DNA of 64,000 nt from Phocaeicola vulgatus. Its GTDB lineage: Bacteria > Bacteroidota > Bacteroidia > Bacteroidales > Tannerellaceae. The stretch covers positions 1,195,001-1,259,000 of the forward strand of contig CP091733.1 in NCBI GenBank assembly GCA_022009975.1. The letters are read 5' to 3'. Under the pieces are notes generated by a model. That model saw nothing but the letters and a program-made list of their open reading frames with translations. It searched no databases and was not told the DNA's origin. Positions 8,472 through 18,296 of the stretch are shown piece after piece. Position numbers and translations under genes: made by a program. Position 1 is the first letter of the stretch. Every line of letters starts with the position of its first letter.

Positions 8472-9710
8472 ATGGAAAAGTTGATGGAAAGCAAAAGTGG
8501 TGGTAAGAAACAGACAAAACAATTGATACTTTGGATAATCGCTTTGGCGATTGGTGCCATATTGGGTATGCTCGGCATCGGATGGCTTAATGGGTTGATG
8601 AACTTTATCGCAACGGTTTACACCCGTTTGTTCCAACTCTTGGCGGTGCCGACTATCGCTTTGGCTGTGATGACCACCTTGGCTTCGTTGGGAAACCAAG
8701 CCGATACGGGCAAGATTTTCCGTCATGCTTTGACTTATACTTTGCTCACCACGTTTGCTGCTGCAGCTGTAGGTTTGGTTCTGTACAACATTATTGCTCC
8801 TGGCAATTTGCCTGCAGCTATGGTGCAGAGTGGCATGGCTGATGTGCCGCAGAACTTGGGAGAGACATCTTATTATGACCATATTCTGGGTGTGATTCCC
8901 AATAATATTATTAAACCATTTTCTGAGGGCAATGTGCTCTCTATCCTGTTGTTGGCAGCAGCCGTGGGTATTGCCTTGGCGAAGATGCCACAAGATGACA
9001 AGAAAGAAGTCGTGATGAAGGGATTGTTTGGATTGCAAGACCTGCTCTTTATGCTGATTCATGGTTTGATTTGGGCATTGCCTTTGGGCATCGTAGCCTT
9101 TGCTGCCCAACTTTCCGCCCAGTTCTCGGCAGGCATCGTGATGGCATCGCTTGGCAAATATGTGGCGGTCATCTTAGGAGGTAACATGATCCAGTTTTTT
9201 GTCGTCCTTCCACTTTTCCTTTTAGCAAGAGGACTAAACCCGGTTCATACGTTGGGAAGAATGATGCCAGCAGTGTTGATGGCACTCTTCACCAAGAGTT
9301 CTGCAGCTACTTTGCCTGTTACTATGCAGACAGCAGAGGGGAGATTGGGTGTATCAAACAAAGTATCACGCTTTGTGCTGCCCATTTGCACTACTATCAA
9401 TATGAATGGCTGTGCTGCGTTTATCCTTGTCACTTCTTTGTTCTTGATGCAGAATGGCGGTTTCCCGTTACCTTGGACTACAATGATACTGTGGCTCTTT
9501 ATCTCCGTCCTTTCTGCCGTGGGTAATGCCGGAGTGCCGATGGGATGTTATTTCCTGACCCTATCTCTGATGTCCGGTATCAATGCTCCTATCGGCATCA
9601 TGGGTATCATTCTGCCAATCTATACCATTATCGACATGGTAGAGACGGCAGAGAATGTATGGTCAGACTCCTGCGTATGTGCCATGGTCGATAGGGATAT
9701 GAAAGAATAG
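8472..9710 (+). CDS. dicarboxylate/amino acid:cation symporter (DAACS family)
   Basis: A membrane transporter of about 412 residues with the DAACS hallmarks: an early LFQLLAVPTIALAVMTTLASLG, the serine-rich hairpin region (FTKSSAATLPVTMQTA), NMNGCAAFI corresponding to the family NMDGT motif, and a C-terminal DMVETAENVWSDSC. These proteins import glutamate, aspartate or C4-dicarboxylates with Na+ or H+. I choose ATG 8472 because the 16 residues before it are not family-like. GCAA in place of the usual GTA in the NMDGT region is a small oddity and leaves the substrate uncertain. Confidence 0.88.
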   Translation: MEKLMESKSGGKKQTKQLILWIIALAIGAILGMLGIGWLNGLMNFIATVYTRLFQLLAVPTIALAVMTTLASLGNQADTGKIFRHALTYTLLTTFAAAAVGLVLYNIIAPGNLPAAMVQSGMADVPQNLGETSYYDHILGVIPNNIIKPFSEGNVLSILLLAAAVGIALAKMPQDDKKEVVMKGLFGLQDLLFMLIHGLIWALPLGIVAFAAQLSAQFSAGIVMASLGKYVAVILGGNMIQFFVVLPLFLLARGLNPVHTLGRMMPAVLMALFTKSSAATLPVTMQTAEGRLGVSNKVSRFVLPICTTINMNGCAAFILVTSLFLMQNGGFPLPWTTMILWLFISVLSAVGNAGVPMGCYFLTLSLMSGINAPIGIMGIILPIYTIIDMVETAENVWSDSCVCAMVDRDMKE

Positions 9711-9720
9711 AATAAACGTT

Positions 9721-9772
9721 TGTCAGAATCAGCAAAACAGCAGGCATCGAAGTCGGATTTTGAATTATGACT
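9721..9772. repeat. degenerate copy of the 28.3-kb MITE-like repeat
   Basis: GTCAGAAT-AGCAAAA, GGCA and an A-A-GTCG core, ending in AATTATGAC, align in order with 28333-28405. It lies between the symporter and nhaC, which are convergent. The match is imperfect and judged by eye. Confidence 0.5.
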
Positions 9773-9846
9773 GTTGTAGTGCGCCTTTGAAAAACTTACA
9801 AACAGATTGGGGATTGTTCGTCTTCCAAGGATGCTCCATTCATATT

Positions 9847-11157
9847 TTATGTATATTTCGTTGGATATCGGAACAAGATAGTCATGATTCCTCCTAATCC
9901 CAACAAGTAAGGATAATAAAGGTATTGCATAATCTCAATGGGAGAAACATGTCCCAATCCGGAAGCCATCAACATTTGGGCACCATAAGGGATGATTCCT
10001 TGCACGAAGCAGGAGAAAATATCCAAAATACTGGCACTGCGCCGTGGATCGACATGGAAACGGGTGGCAATGTCCTTGGCAATCGGTCCAGACATAATCA
10101 AGGCAATCGTATTGTTAGCCGTGCATAAGTTGGCGAAACTGACAAGTGCGGCAATGCTTCCTTCCGCACCTCTTCCAGAGTTGATGCGCCTTGTCAATTT
10201 TTGGATGATCCATTCAATGCCTCCGTTATATCTTATCATTTCCAACATTCCTCCTGCCAATAAGGTGACAATAATGAGTTCTCCCATTCCAGTGATGCCA
10301 TTGCCCATGGCGGCTGTCCAGTCCCAAATCCCGAATGTTCCCGTTAGCAATCCAGTAATTCCGGATAGCAGAATGCCGATAAATAACACCAACATCACAT
10401 TTACTCCGGCAATCGCCGCTGCCAAGACAATCAAATAGGGAATAACTTTAATCCATTCAATCGTTTCAGAGTGGTAAGACTCCGTGATTCCTAATCCGAG
10501 TAGGATGTAAAGGAGAGCAGTTATAATGGCAATAGGCAAAGTAATCCTGAAATTCACCTTGAATTTGTCTGACATTTTGCAACCTTGTGTTCTTGTGGCA
10601 ACAATTGTGGTGTCAGATATAAACGATAGATTGTCTCCGAACATCGCTCCGCTGACGACCACGCCCAACATCAGCGCATCTGGCATTCCAGTTTTGCTGG
10701 CAATGCCGACAGCAACAGGCGACAAAGCTACAATTGTCCCTACTGATGTCCCGACGGATATGGAAATAAAGCAGGCTGCAATAAATACTCCTGCGGCAAG
10801 CAAATTGCCGGGAAGAATATACATTGTCAGGTTGACGGTGGCATCAACAGCACCCATCGACTTTGCCGTATTTGCGAAAGCTCCTGCGAGGATAAAGATA
10901 ATAACCATCATCATGATGTTGCTGTTGGCGGTTCCTTGGCAAAACTGTTCGATGCGTTTGTTCAGCTTTCCACCTTTGGACATAGCGATTGCCACCATCG
11001 AAGAGATAAGGAAAGCGACAGTTATCGGCATTTTATAGAAATCGCCGGCAATGCAAGAGACTGTCAGATAAGAAAGCAAAAATACTCCTAACGGGAGCAG
11101 TGCCCAGGCGTTAGGAGTATGTTCAATTTTTTTCGTTGGTTGAATAGGGTTGTTCAT
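9847..11157 (-). CDS. nhaC: Na+/H+ antiporter, NhaC family
   Basis: A 436-residue polytopic membrane protein with about eleven hydrophobic helices. Stretches such as SISVGTSVGTIVALSPVAVGIA, GDNLSFISDTTIVATRTQG and LCTANNTIALIMSGPIAKDIA match NhaC antiporters, which expel Na+ in exchange for H+ at the inner membrane. The gene is transcribed away from the symporter downstream and may be co-transcribed with the DUF5686 gene, whose stop codon lies 22 bases upstream of its ATG. Confidence 0.88.
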   Translation of the reverse strand: MNNPIQPTKKIEHTPNAWALLPLGVFLLSYLTVSCIAGDFYKMPITVAFLISSMVAIAMSKGGKLNKRIEQFCQGTANSNIMMMVIIFILAGAFANTAKSMGAVDATVNLTMYILPGNLLAAGVFIAACFISISVGTSVGTIVALSPVAVGIASKTGMPDALMLGVVVSGAMFGDNLSFISDTTIVATRTQGCKMSDKFKVNFRITLPIAIITALLYILLGLGITESYHSETIEWIKVIPYLIVLAAAIAGVNVMLVLFIGILLSGITGLLTGTFGIWDWTAAMGNGITGMGELIIVTLLAGGMLEMIRYNGGIEWIIQKLTRRINSGRGAEGSIAALVSFANLCTANNTIALIMSGPIAKDIATRFHVDPRRSASILDIFSCFVQGIIPYGAQMLMASGLGHVSPIEIMQYLYYPYLLGLGGIMTILFRYPTKYT

Positions 11158-11179
11158 TCTTTATAATATAATACTTTTA

Positions 11180-13762
11180 TTAGAAGGAGAAGCGCAAAGC
11201 AATGCGGACGCCTCCTTTTTTAATTCCTGGATTATCTAAGTATGTCAGTCGTCTATAATAGTCAATTCGCAATATCTTCAGGATATTCTCTAGACCGACA
11301 CTGGCTTCCAAATAGGGTTGTTTTCCCATCGGCATCGTTCCTTCTGGCAATTTAAACAAACCAGGAGTCAACATCGGGTTGTTCTTGTCAGTCAAATCTC
11401 CGAAGACACCACTGAAAGAGACGACTTCGCGCAGGCGCAACCATTTGATTAATGGGATTCGATTCAAAATCCATCCCTTTAGGTAGTAAGTCATGTAAAA
11501 TGAAACATATTGGTCTGTCACAAACTCCATGGCGTTCATCATATTAAAAGCCTCCGGCTGAATCGTCAATGACTGGTTGGTGTTAGGCAAAATCAACAGC
11601 GGGAACGGAACTTTGTCCCAAACTTTCCCTGCTTTAACCATCGCATCAATATGCCCGAAAGAGGAAAGCCATATTCGCTTTTCCGCACTCAGCTCGGTAT
11701 GATTGTATTTGAAATCGCCTCCTAAAGCCTTCAGTCCTAATTGATGGGAGAGTTTGAAAACCGGAGCGTCTTTGGAGAGGTTAAAGACGGACTCTCTTCC
11801 GGCACGACCGTTGTAAGCTCGTTCGTTTGGCGCAAAGCGGAGTTGTAAGCCCAATTCGGTCTTATCAAAGCTTGACCAATTGGTCAATGTCCCGTCTTCG
11901 TTCATCTTGTCATAACGCAATGTCCCGGCTGCTTTATTATTCTCATGGCGAACCCAAGTCATGATGCTTAAGTTGTTCAACCACTCTTTGTCGTATTGCA
12001 ATTGCGTTTTCCGAATGTATTGCATATTCGTCACAGGAGTTCCTGCTTTGATGGCAACGAACATATTATCCTTGCTTGTGAACAAGAAGTCTTGTCCTGG
12101 TGTATAAACATCATATTCATGGATGGCGGACAAATTGTTGCGCGGGAATTCTCCTGCATGATAATCCTTCTTCGTGAAAGAGTAGGTGAGTGTTCCATTG
12201 TATTTGAACTTTCTGTCGCTTACTCCGTATGCCACATAGCCATTGGCGAACAAATGAGGATTCAAGTTGGCGGTCGTCATTCCACCCAAGCGCATTCTGA
12301 ATCCTTCCAATTCATTTGAACTGAAAGTCGTGTTCATCGGTCCGAAATCAAACTTGCTCTTCTTTTTGTCGTCGTTTGTAGAAATATAACCCGAAATAAG
12401 AATCTCTGCCGTTTTGATAATCACATTGAATACAGGAACTTTCCTCATTTGCGCCAGCAGTTCGTCCAGCGCACTCTCTTTTTCTTTCAGAGGAATATGC
12501 CGGTGATTGACCCAAAATGAATCCGGTTGGGTCGTGGCAGAAAGGGAAAGATGGTTTTCCCCAAGCAAACCGAAGATTGAATCCTTTTTTGCTATGTCAA
12601 ATTTATAGTTGTTGAAGCTGCGGGTGTTGTGGGCATAGAATTGCTGTGTCCCATTAATAATATAAAAATTAATAAAGGTGTTCTCTGATTCTTTGACCCA
12701 AGTGCTATCAGGCATCTGCCTGAACTCTTGGTCGATACGGAGTTTGTCTACAAAGTTCAAGTTGATGTGCGAAGGAACATTCAGTGTCACTTTCTTCAGC
12801 GCATAGTTCCCGTCCAACGTAACATAAAGCCGTCCGGTAAATCCATAGCTTTCACTATTGACTGGAACAAAAGCAAGGTCAACACACTTTGTGCCACTCA
12901 AGTCCAAAGTGTCCATGATATAATATTTGTAATAAGAAACTGCCAAAGTAGAAGAAAGAGGACTCACGAATCGGTTCAACAAGATATTGATATTGTTGTC
13001 GAAGATATTGACACCTTGGAATATCTCGTCAAGGTTTGAACTGATCCCGCCTTCATCCAAACTTTTGTCCACGCCTTGCATCCGCTTTGCCTTCACGATA
13101 ACCTTTTCAGATTTCGGTTTTTTTTGATAATATTGGTCTGCCAATGTCTCACGCACTGAAAGAGTCAAAATAGGTTTTCCGTTAAACTCGGAAGTGTCCA
13201 GATAATTCTTGATGAATTTGAACTTTCGTGTGAATTTGTTCTTGTCCAAATTCGGGTTGAAATTATCCAATGCCAAACTTAACTTTTCATAAGTCTCCAC
13301 TTGGTATTGGTCTTTTGATTCAATCCTGTTGTCATTCTTGTGGGCAATGACTTTCTTGATAAGCTCGACCGCTGGATTGTCCTTTCGGGAATATTTCTCC
13401 CTCTTAGGCTTAATGACAACTTCACTCAATTCATAAGAGGTCGGTCGCAACAGGACATTTAGCCCTTCATTCTTTTTCCCCGGTCTCAGTTTGATTTCTT
13501 TGTCCGTGTAGCCCATTGAGGAGATCAAAATAGTAGAATGCCCATTGCTGTTCTGAAGGGAAAAACCTCCATTGTCATCGGTCATCGCCCCGATTGTCGT
13601 GTTCTTGAATAGTACAGAAACGTAAGATAGAGGCTCTCCTGTTATGGAATCTTTTACAATTCCAGAAGCAGATGTGATAGACTGAGCATATGTGTATTGA
13701 GAAATTCCACATAACAAGCACAAGAATAATAGCCAATTTATAATTCGAAGTGTTCTAATCAT
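11180..13762 (-). CDS. DUF5686 outer-membrane protein with carboxypeptidase-D-like N-terminal domain
   Basis: 860 residues: a signal peptide (1-26), then a CarbopepD_reg_2 beta-sandwich at about 28-105 (ASGIVKDSITGEPLSYVSV ... STILISSMGY). A long DUF5686 region follows and ends in a predicted outer-membrane beta-barrel finishing with RIALRFSF (terminal Phe, as barrel proteins have). The family is widespread in Bacteroidetes and its function is unknown; a role in envelope transport or assembly is inferred from the barrel. The -7 region upstream is weak. Confidence 0.88.
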   Translation of the reverse strand: MIRTLRIINWLLFLCLLCGISQYTYAQSITSASGIVKDSITGEPLSYVSVLFKNTTIGAMTDDNGGFSLQNSNGHSTILISSMGYTDKEIKLRPGKKNEGLNVLLRPTSYELSEVVIKPKREKYSRKDNPAVELIKKVIAHKNDNRIESKDQYQVETYEKLSLALDNFNPNLDKNKFTRKFKFIKNYLDTSEFNGKPILTLSVRETLADQYYQKKPKSEKVIVKAKRMQGVDKSLDEGGISSNLDEIFQGVNIFDNNINILLNRFVSPLSSTLAVSYYKYYIMDTLDLSGTKCVDLAFVPVNSESYGFTGRLYVTLDGNYALKKVTLNVPSHINLNFVDKLRIDQEFRQMPDSTWVKESENTFINFYIINGTQQFYAHNTRSFNNYKFDIAKKDSIFGLLGENHLSLSATTQPDSFWVNHRHIPLKEKESALDELLAQMRKVPVFNVIIKTAEILISGYISTNDDKKKSKFDFGPMNTTFSSNELEGFRMRLGGMTTANLNPHLFANGYVAYGVSDRKFKYNGTLTYSFTKKDYHAGEFPRNNLSAIHEYDVYTPGQDFLFTSKDNMFVAIKAGTPVTNMQYIRKTQLQYDKEWLNNLSIMTWVRHENNKAAGTLRYDKMNEDGTLTNWSSFDKTELGLQLRFAPNERAYNGRAGRESVFNLSKDAPVFKLSHQLGLKALGGDFKYNHTELSAEKRIWLSSFGHIDAMVKAGKVWDKVPFPLLILPNTNQSLTIQPEAFNMMNAMEFVTDQYVSFYMTYYLKGWILNRIPLIKWLRLREVVSFSGVFGDLTDKNNPMLTPGLFKLPEGTMPMGKQPYLEASVGLENILKILRIDYYRRLTYLDNPGIKKGGVRIALRFSF

Positions 13763-13914
13763 TTTTTTCTTCCCTCTCGGATTGTTTGAATTGCAAAAAA
13801 ATATACTTTTTCCTTTGGCGCAAGAAAAAAATATGGCTATTAATAAATTCTAATAATACTTCGGTATATTTTACCGGAACATTCATTTTCAAGAAACGAT
13901 GTGCTATTAAAACA

Positions 13915-13958
13915 GTGTTTTAATGGTGTTTTAACAGCGTTTAAATGGCGTTCAAATA
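13915..13958. repeat. 11-bp tandem array (array E)
   Basis: Units start at 13915, 13926, 13937 and 13948, an exact 11-base period, with consensus GYGTTTWAAYR. The same family occurs at 52624-52678. It sits about 40 bases before a 22-bp array. Confidence 0.8.
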
Positions 13959-13988
13959 CCGATTAAAAATAGTAAGATTTGACCTCTC

Positions 13989-14040
13989 CAAAAAGGTAGT
14001 ATGCTTTTTGGAAAAAGGTAGTATGCTTTTTGAAAAAAGC
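13989..14040. repeat. 22-bp tandem array (array C) and 415-base intergenic region
   Basis: The core GGTAGTATGCTTTTT occurs at 13995 and 14017 (22-base period) and is also found at 52840-52898. The region 13763-14177, which lacks genes, contains in order: an upstream region of the minus-strand DUF5686 gene, the 11-bp array, this array, a tail module (14041-14070) and a transposase-end-like repeat (14083-14140). Confidence 0.8.
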
Positions 14041-14070
14041 TCGTAACCATCGATTGGAATGATTTAGATG
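14041..14070 (+). repeat. shared tail module, second copy
   Basis: This block matches 6091-6121 (GTAACCAT, GGAATG, TTTAGATG in the same order and spacing). Here it follows the 22-bp array, whereas at 6 kb it follows the 21-bp array. Confidence 0.7.
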
Positions 14071-14082
14071 TAAATATTAGGA

Positions 14083-14140
14083 CTCATTTTATTTACTACC
14101 CAAGCTGCTTAGGCTTGGCTGATTTTAACGAACTATTGAA
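14083..14140 (+). repeat. inverted copy of the 37.7-kb repeat; possible end of a decayed mobile gene
   Basis: Its reverse complement aligns over 58 bases with 37691-37748, with about ten differences and one gap. Read on the plus strand it ends an open frame GLILFTTQAA-stop (TAG 14110). The other copy, read on the minus strand, ends ELISFTARAA-stop. The two peptide ends are homologous, which points to a coding remnant, perhaps a transposase C-terminus. Confidence 0.6.
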
Positions 14141-14177
14141 TTCTAATAAAAGGAGTATCCTGATATTTGGAGTGATT

Positions 14178-14663
14178 TTATTGGATATTTGTCAATAATT
14201 GAAGCATTTTATTCAAATAACGGGCATCAATTTCATCAAATGTGTTCAGCGTGTTACTGTCTATATCTAATACACCGAGGATATTTGCTTGGCTATCTTT
14301 GAAAGGAATGACTATTTCTGATCGGGAAGCAGCATTACAAGCAATATGTCCTGGAAATTGGTCCACATCGGGAACGACCAAAGTCTTTTGTTCTTTCCAT
14401 GCTGTCCCGCATACTCCTCGTCCCATGCGGATGCGAGTGCAAGCGATTGGCCCTTGGAACGGACCCAAAACAAGTTCGTTGTCGATGACACGGTAGAATC
14501 CAACCCAAAAGAAATCAAAAGCCTGCTTTAGTGCAGCAGACAAATTTGCCATATTGGCAACCATGTCGGGCTCGTTTCCTATCAGAGCCTTGATTTGAGG
14601 AAGCAAGGATTGGTATTTTTCTTCTTTAGTCAATCCTTTTGATATTATTAGTTCTTCTGCCAT
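14178..14663 (-). CDS. free methionine-(R)-sulfoxide reductase (GAF domain)
   Basis: 161 residues forming a single GAF domain. GRGVCGTAW and VPDVDQFPGHIACNAASRSE contain the conserved cysteines and pocket residues of fRMsr, which reduces free methionine-R-sulfoxide in the cytosol using thioredoxin. Length is typical for the family. It is a single-gene unit facing away from rhaD, with a repeat-filled region downstream. Confidence 0.9.
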   Translation of the reverse strand: MAEELIISKGLTKEEKYQSLLPQIKALIGNEPDMVANMANLSAALKQAFDFFWVGFYRVIDNELVLGPFQGPIACTRIRMGRGVCGTAWKEQKTLVVPDVDQFPGHIACNAASRSEIVIPFKDSQANILGVLDIDSNTLNTFDEIDARYLNKMLQLLTNIQ

Positions 14664-14814
14664 ACTTTGTTGTTCTTATGATTTGAATAGGCAATATTCG
14701 GAATTTTTTCCGGGATAAGCAAATATGAAGAGCTTAAAGCGTCAAAAAGTATAGAAGAATCAAAAAGCGAACCAAATTAACCGGAAAATCAATAGGGACT
14801 TGCCTTTTTATTTT

Positions 14815-14822
14815 TATCTTTG
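14815..14822 (+). promoter_or_regulatory. -7 promoter element for rhaD
   Basis: TATCTTTG fits TAnnTTTG and lies 34 bases before the rhaD ATG. Confidence 0.6.
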
Positions 14823-14856
14823 CTTGCAGAAATTACAAACTCTATAATCAATCGAT

Positions 14857-15666
14857 ATGAAATCAATATTGGATAATCACCCTGGGTTGAAAAGGGAAGT
14901 GGAAAAAGCGGCTGAAGTTGCCGGATACCTTTGGCAAAAAGGTTGGGCAGAACGCAATGGCGGTAATATTACTTTGAACATAACTGAATTTGTGGATGAT
15001 GAGATTCGTGCATTGCCTGCCATAACGGAACCGACTCCGATAGGACTGAAACTTCCTTATATAAAGGGTTGTTATTTCTATTGCAAAGGCACCAATCGCC
15101 GAATGAGGGATTTGGCGCGTTGGCCGATGGAAAATGGTTCGGTGATTCGTATTTTGGATGATTGTGAACATTATGTGATTATCGCAGACGCTCCTGTCCG
15201 TCCCACTTCCGAGCTTCCAGCCCATTTGTCCGTGCATAACCGATTGATAGAAAAGGGTTCTCCTTATAGGGCTTCTTTGCACACGCATCCAATTGAGTTG
15301 ATTGCAATGACGCATAATCCTGAAATGTTGAAAAAGGATGTCGTGACAAGGATATTGTGGAGCATGTTGCCTGAATCAAAAGCATTCTGCCCTCGTGGAT
15401 TGGGCATGATTCCGTATGCTTTGCCAGGTTCGACGATTCTGGCAGAAGCGACTATCCGTGAATTGGAGGATTATGATGTGGCAATGTGGGAAAAACATGG
15501 AGTTTTTGCTGTTGACACCGATATCATGTCTGCTTTTGACCAAATAGATGTGATGAACAAAGCCGCTCTTATTTACGAAGCATCCATGAATATGGGATTT
15601 GTTCCCGAAGGAATGTCGGACGAACAAATGGCAGAGTTGAGCAGGGCTTTTAATTTACCCAAATAA
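14857..15666 (+). CDS. rhaD: rhamnulose-1-phosphate aldolase
   Basis: A 269-residue class II aldolase. GGNITLNITE forms the phosphate-binding loop, SELPAHLSVHNRL carries the catalytic Glu, and HTHPIELIAMTHNPE (HxH) with WEKHGVFAV supplies the zinc ligands. It splits L-rhamnulose 1-phosphate into dihydroxyacetone phosphate and lactaldehyde. Usually this gene sits with rhaB and rhaA, but here neither neighbour belongs to rhamnose use, so it is either unlinked or a relocated copy. A promoter precedes it and a terminator follows. Confidence 0.9.
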   Translation: MKSILDNHPGLKREVEKAAEVAGYLWQKGWAERNGGNITLNITEFVDDEIRALPAITEPTPIGLKLPYIKGCYFYCKGTNRRMRDLARWPMENGSVIRILDDCEHYVIIADAPVRPTSELPAHLSVHNRLIEKGSPYRASLHTHPIELIAMTHNPEMLKKDVVTRILWSMLPESKAFCPRGLGMIPYALPGSTILAEATIRELEDYDVAMWEKHGVFAVDTDIMSAFDQIDVMNKAALIYEASMNMGFVPEGMSDEQMAELSRAFNLPK

Positions 15667-15687
15667 GGTATGGTTGGATTAAGAATA

Positions 15688-15727
15688 AAAAAAAGCGGAA
15701 GGGATAAGGATTTCTGCCGCTTTTTTG
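15688..15727 (+). terminator. rho-independent terminator after rhaD
   Basis: AAAAAAGCGG pairs with CCGCTTTTTT across a loop of about 16 bases, ending in a T-run, about 20 bases after the rhaD stop codon. Confidence 0.75.
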
Positions 15728-15762
15728 TTTCCTTTGCATCAAATTTTAATATTTATATAATC

Positions 15763-17990
15763 ATGAAAAACTCTTTTATAAAAGCGGTAGTTTGTCTATT
15801 TTGTTTTTCCCCTTGGGTGCAAGCTCAAAAGGCGTTAAACATTGAAGATGTAGTGAATGCTACTTTGATTCAAACAGAAGGTCGGAGCAGCGTCGATTGG
15901 TTGGAGGATGGCGACAGCTATTCCCAAATTGAAAAAAATAGTAACGGACAATGGCAAGTGATTGCTTGTAAAGCGAAAGGCGGAGACAGGCAAGTGCTGA
16001 TTCCTGCTGAAGCATTGGTAAATCCTCAGACAGGGAAAACGATTTAGTTCGCGATTTCTTTTTTAACAAAGATCATTCTTATGCATTGATTTATACTAAT
16101 ACCAAAAGAGTGTGGCGTTATGATACTCGGGGCGACTATTGGTTGGTTTCATTATCAGATAAAAAACCTCACAAATTGGGAAAGAATCTTCCTGAGTCAA
16201 GCCTGATGTTTGCCAAGTTCTCCCCGGATGGTTCACATGTCGCTTATGTTTCTGGCAATAATATATATGTAGAGGATTTGACTGGTAATTCTGTTATCCA
16301 GTTGACTCATGACGGAACAGACGAAATCGTGAATGGAACATTTGATTGGGTTTATGAAGAGGAATTTGCTTGCCGCGATGGTTTCCGTTGGAGCCCGGAC
16401 AGCCGATATATTGCTTATTGGCAAAGTGATACAAAAGGAACAGGATGGTTTGACATGATTGACAATGTGGATTCACTTTATCCTAAAATCATCCGTTTCC
16501 CATATCCGAAAGCAGGAACACTGAACTCGGCCGTGAAAGTTGGTTATGTCCCAGCTGCTGGAGGAACAACTACTTGGATTGACCTGCCGGGCGATGCTCG
16601 TGAGAATTATATTCCTCGCATGAATTTTATTCCTGAAAGCAACGAATTGTTTATCCAGCAAATGAACCGTGCACAGAACACGAATCATGTTTGGATTGCT
16701 AAAATAGGAGAGAGCAAGCCTGTCAATATCTTCACAGATAAGGATGACGCTTGGTTGAACACAAACAACAATGTCCGTTGGTTGAAGAACAACACCTATT
16801 TTACTTGGGAAAGCGAACGTGACGGCTGGAGACATCTTTATTGCATCAGTCGTGATGGCAAAGATATTCGTTTAGTGACAAAAGGAGACTTTGATTATAT
16901 TGAAGAAGTCGGTGCAGACGTGGCTAAAGGTGTTGTTTACTTCATGGCTTCTCCGGATAATTACAACCAGCGCTATCTTTATGAGGCTAAGTTCTTTGGT
17001 AATGGTGAAGTGAAACGAATCAGCCCGGCTGACCAGTCTGGACAGCATCGTTACTCTATCTCCCCGTCTGGCAAGTGGGCAGTGCATTCATTTAGCAATT
17101 CAGAGAACCCTCCTGTCATCGAGATGATATCATTGCCTTCCCACAAGCGTGTTTCTTTGATTGCTGACAATGCAAAGGCAAAAGCACAATATGATGCATT
17201 GGGATTACAGCCGAAAGAATTTGTGAAAACAGAGTCTGACGGATGGATTTTGGACGCTTGGATGATTAAACCGTCTAACTTTGATGCTAACAAGAAGTAT
17301 CCGGTGATTATTGATGTTTATGGAGAACCGGCAAGTTCTACTGTGCAGGATGTTTGGCAAGGTGGAAGTTTGTGGCATCACTATTTGGCTGAACAAGGAT
17401 ATATTGTAATGAGTATCGAAAACCGTGGCGCAAATACTCCGAGAGGACGCGAATGGCGTAAATGTATTTATGGAGAAGTTGGAACGTTGGCAAGCCGCGA
17501 CCAAGCTCAAGGTATTCAGGCATTGGTGAAAAAATATCCGTTCCTTGATGGAACACGAATTGGAATCACCGGATGGAGCGGCGGTGGTAGCCAGACATTG
17601 AACTGTATGTTCCGCTATCCGGACGTGTTCAGCACAGGTATTGCAGTTGCTTTCGTATCCGACCAACGTTTGTATGATACTATTTATCAGGAACGATATA
17701 TGAACACTCCACAGAACAATCCGGAAGGCTATCGCAAGGGTTCTCCTATAACTTATGCGGCAGGATTGAAAGGAAACTTGTTGTTGATACATGGAACAGG
17801 CGACGACAATGTACATTATCAGAGCTGTGAAATGTTGGTAAATGAACTGATCCGCCACGGTAAGATATTCTATCAGTTGTCTTATCCGATGCGCTCTCAC
17901 GGAATTTATGAAGGCGAAGGCACCACATTGCATCTTCGTAAGTCCATGACTGACTATTGGTTGAAGAATCTTCCGGCAGGAGGACGTTGA
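15763..17990 (+). CDS. dipeptidyl peptidase IV (S9 family), frameshifted
   Basis: A secreted serine peptidase of about 742 residues, starting at ATG 15763 with a signal peptide (FIKAVVCLFCFSPWVQAQ). An N-terminal beta-propeller region (SPDGSHVAYVSGNNIYVEDL and later repeats) precedes the alpha/beta-hydrolase domain with nucleophile GWSGGGS, Asp in HGTGDDNVHYQ and His in RSHGIYEGEG. It removes X-Pro dipeptides from periplasmic peptides. A stop codon at 16045-16047 interrupts the frame. One extra T in the run at 16043-16045 restores GKTILVRDFFFNKDHSY. The hairpin at 18080-18121 lies downstream. Confidence 0.9.
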
Positions 17991-18062
17991 AAGAAAACAT
18001 TTTATCCTGTTTTACCAATATTCGCCATCTTATTTTTTCATTCATAGGGGCGTGATATTTAT

Positions 18063-18124
18063 TAATTCTGACACACCTTAAAGGGGCTGCATTCAAGAAA
18101 TTGTCTTGATGCAGCCCCTTTATT
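18063..18124. repeat. 31-bp dispersed repeat joined to a strong hairpin terminator
   Basis: Bases 18063-18093 are an exact reverse complement of 28314-28344 (31 of 31). The right half forms a hairpin: AAAGGGGCTGCA pairs with TGCAGCCCCTTT at 18109-18121, extended by TCAAGA/TCTTGA. It can end the DPP-IV transcript. The rest of 17991-18296 shows only the dnaN promoter. Confidence 0.8.
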
Positions 18125-18220
18125 ATTAAGTTGGAATAAGAATCCAACCCCATTGAGCACAGCCAGGTTAAACTGAATTTATTTTGCGGGATTCTATTTT
18201 TGAAATACAAATAAAAACAT

Positions 18221-18228
18221 TAATTTTG
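18221..18228 (+). promoter_or_regulatory. -7 promoter element for dnaN
   Basis: TAATTTTG fits TAnnTTTG, 69 bases before the dnaN ATG. Confidence 0.5.
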
Positions 18229-18296
18229 TAACTTGAGTAAGCAGGGAAAGGACCGGCTTTATAGTAGAAATGAAATAAACAAAAATAGAATAAAAC

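Noticed and set aside
7779..9110. Long minus-strand ORFs over the M48 and symporter genes
   Set aside because: Composition (Gln/His rich) is that of an antisense frame; the plus-strand genes carry all family motifs.
9925..11038. Plus-strand ORFs across nhaC
   Set aside because: They are antisense shadows of a clearly conserved minus-strand transporter gene.
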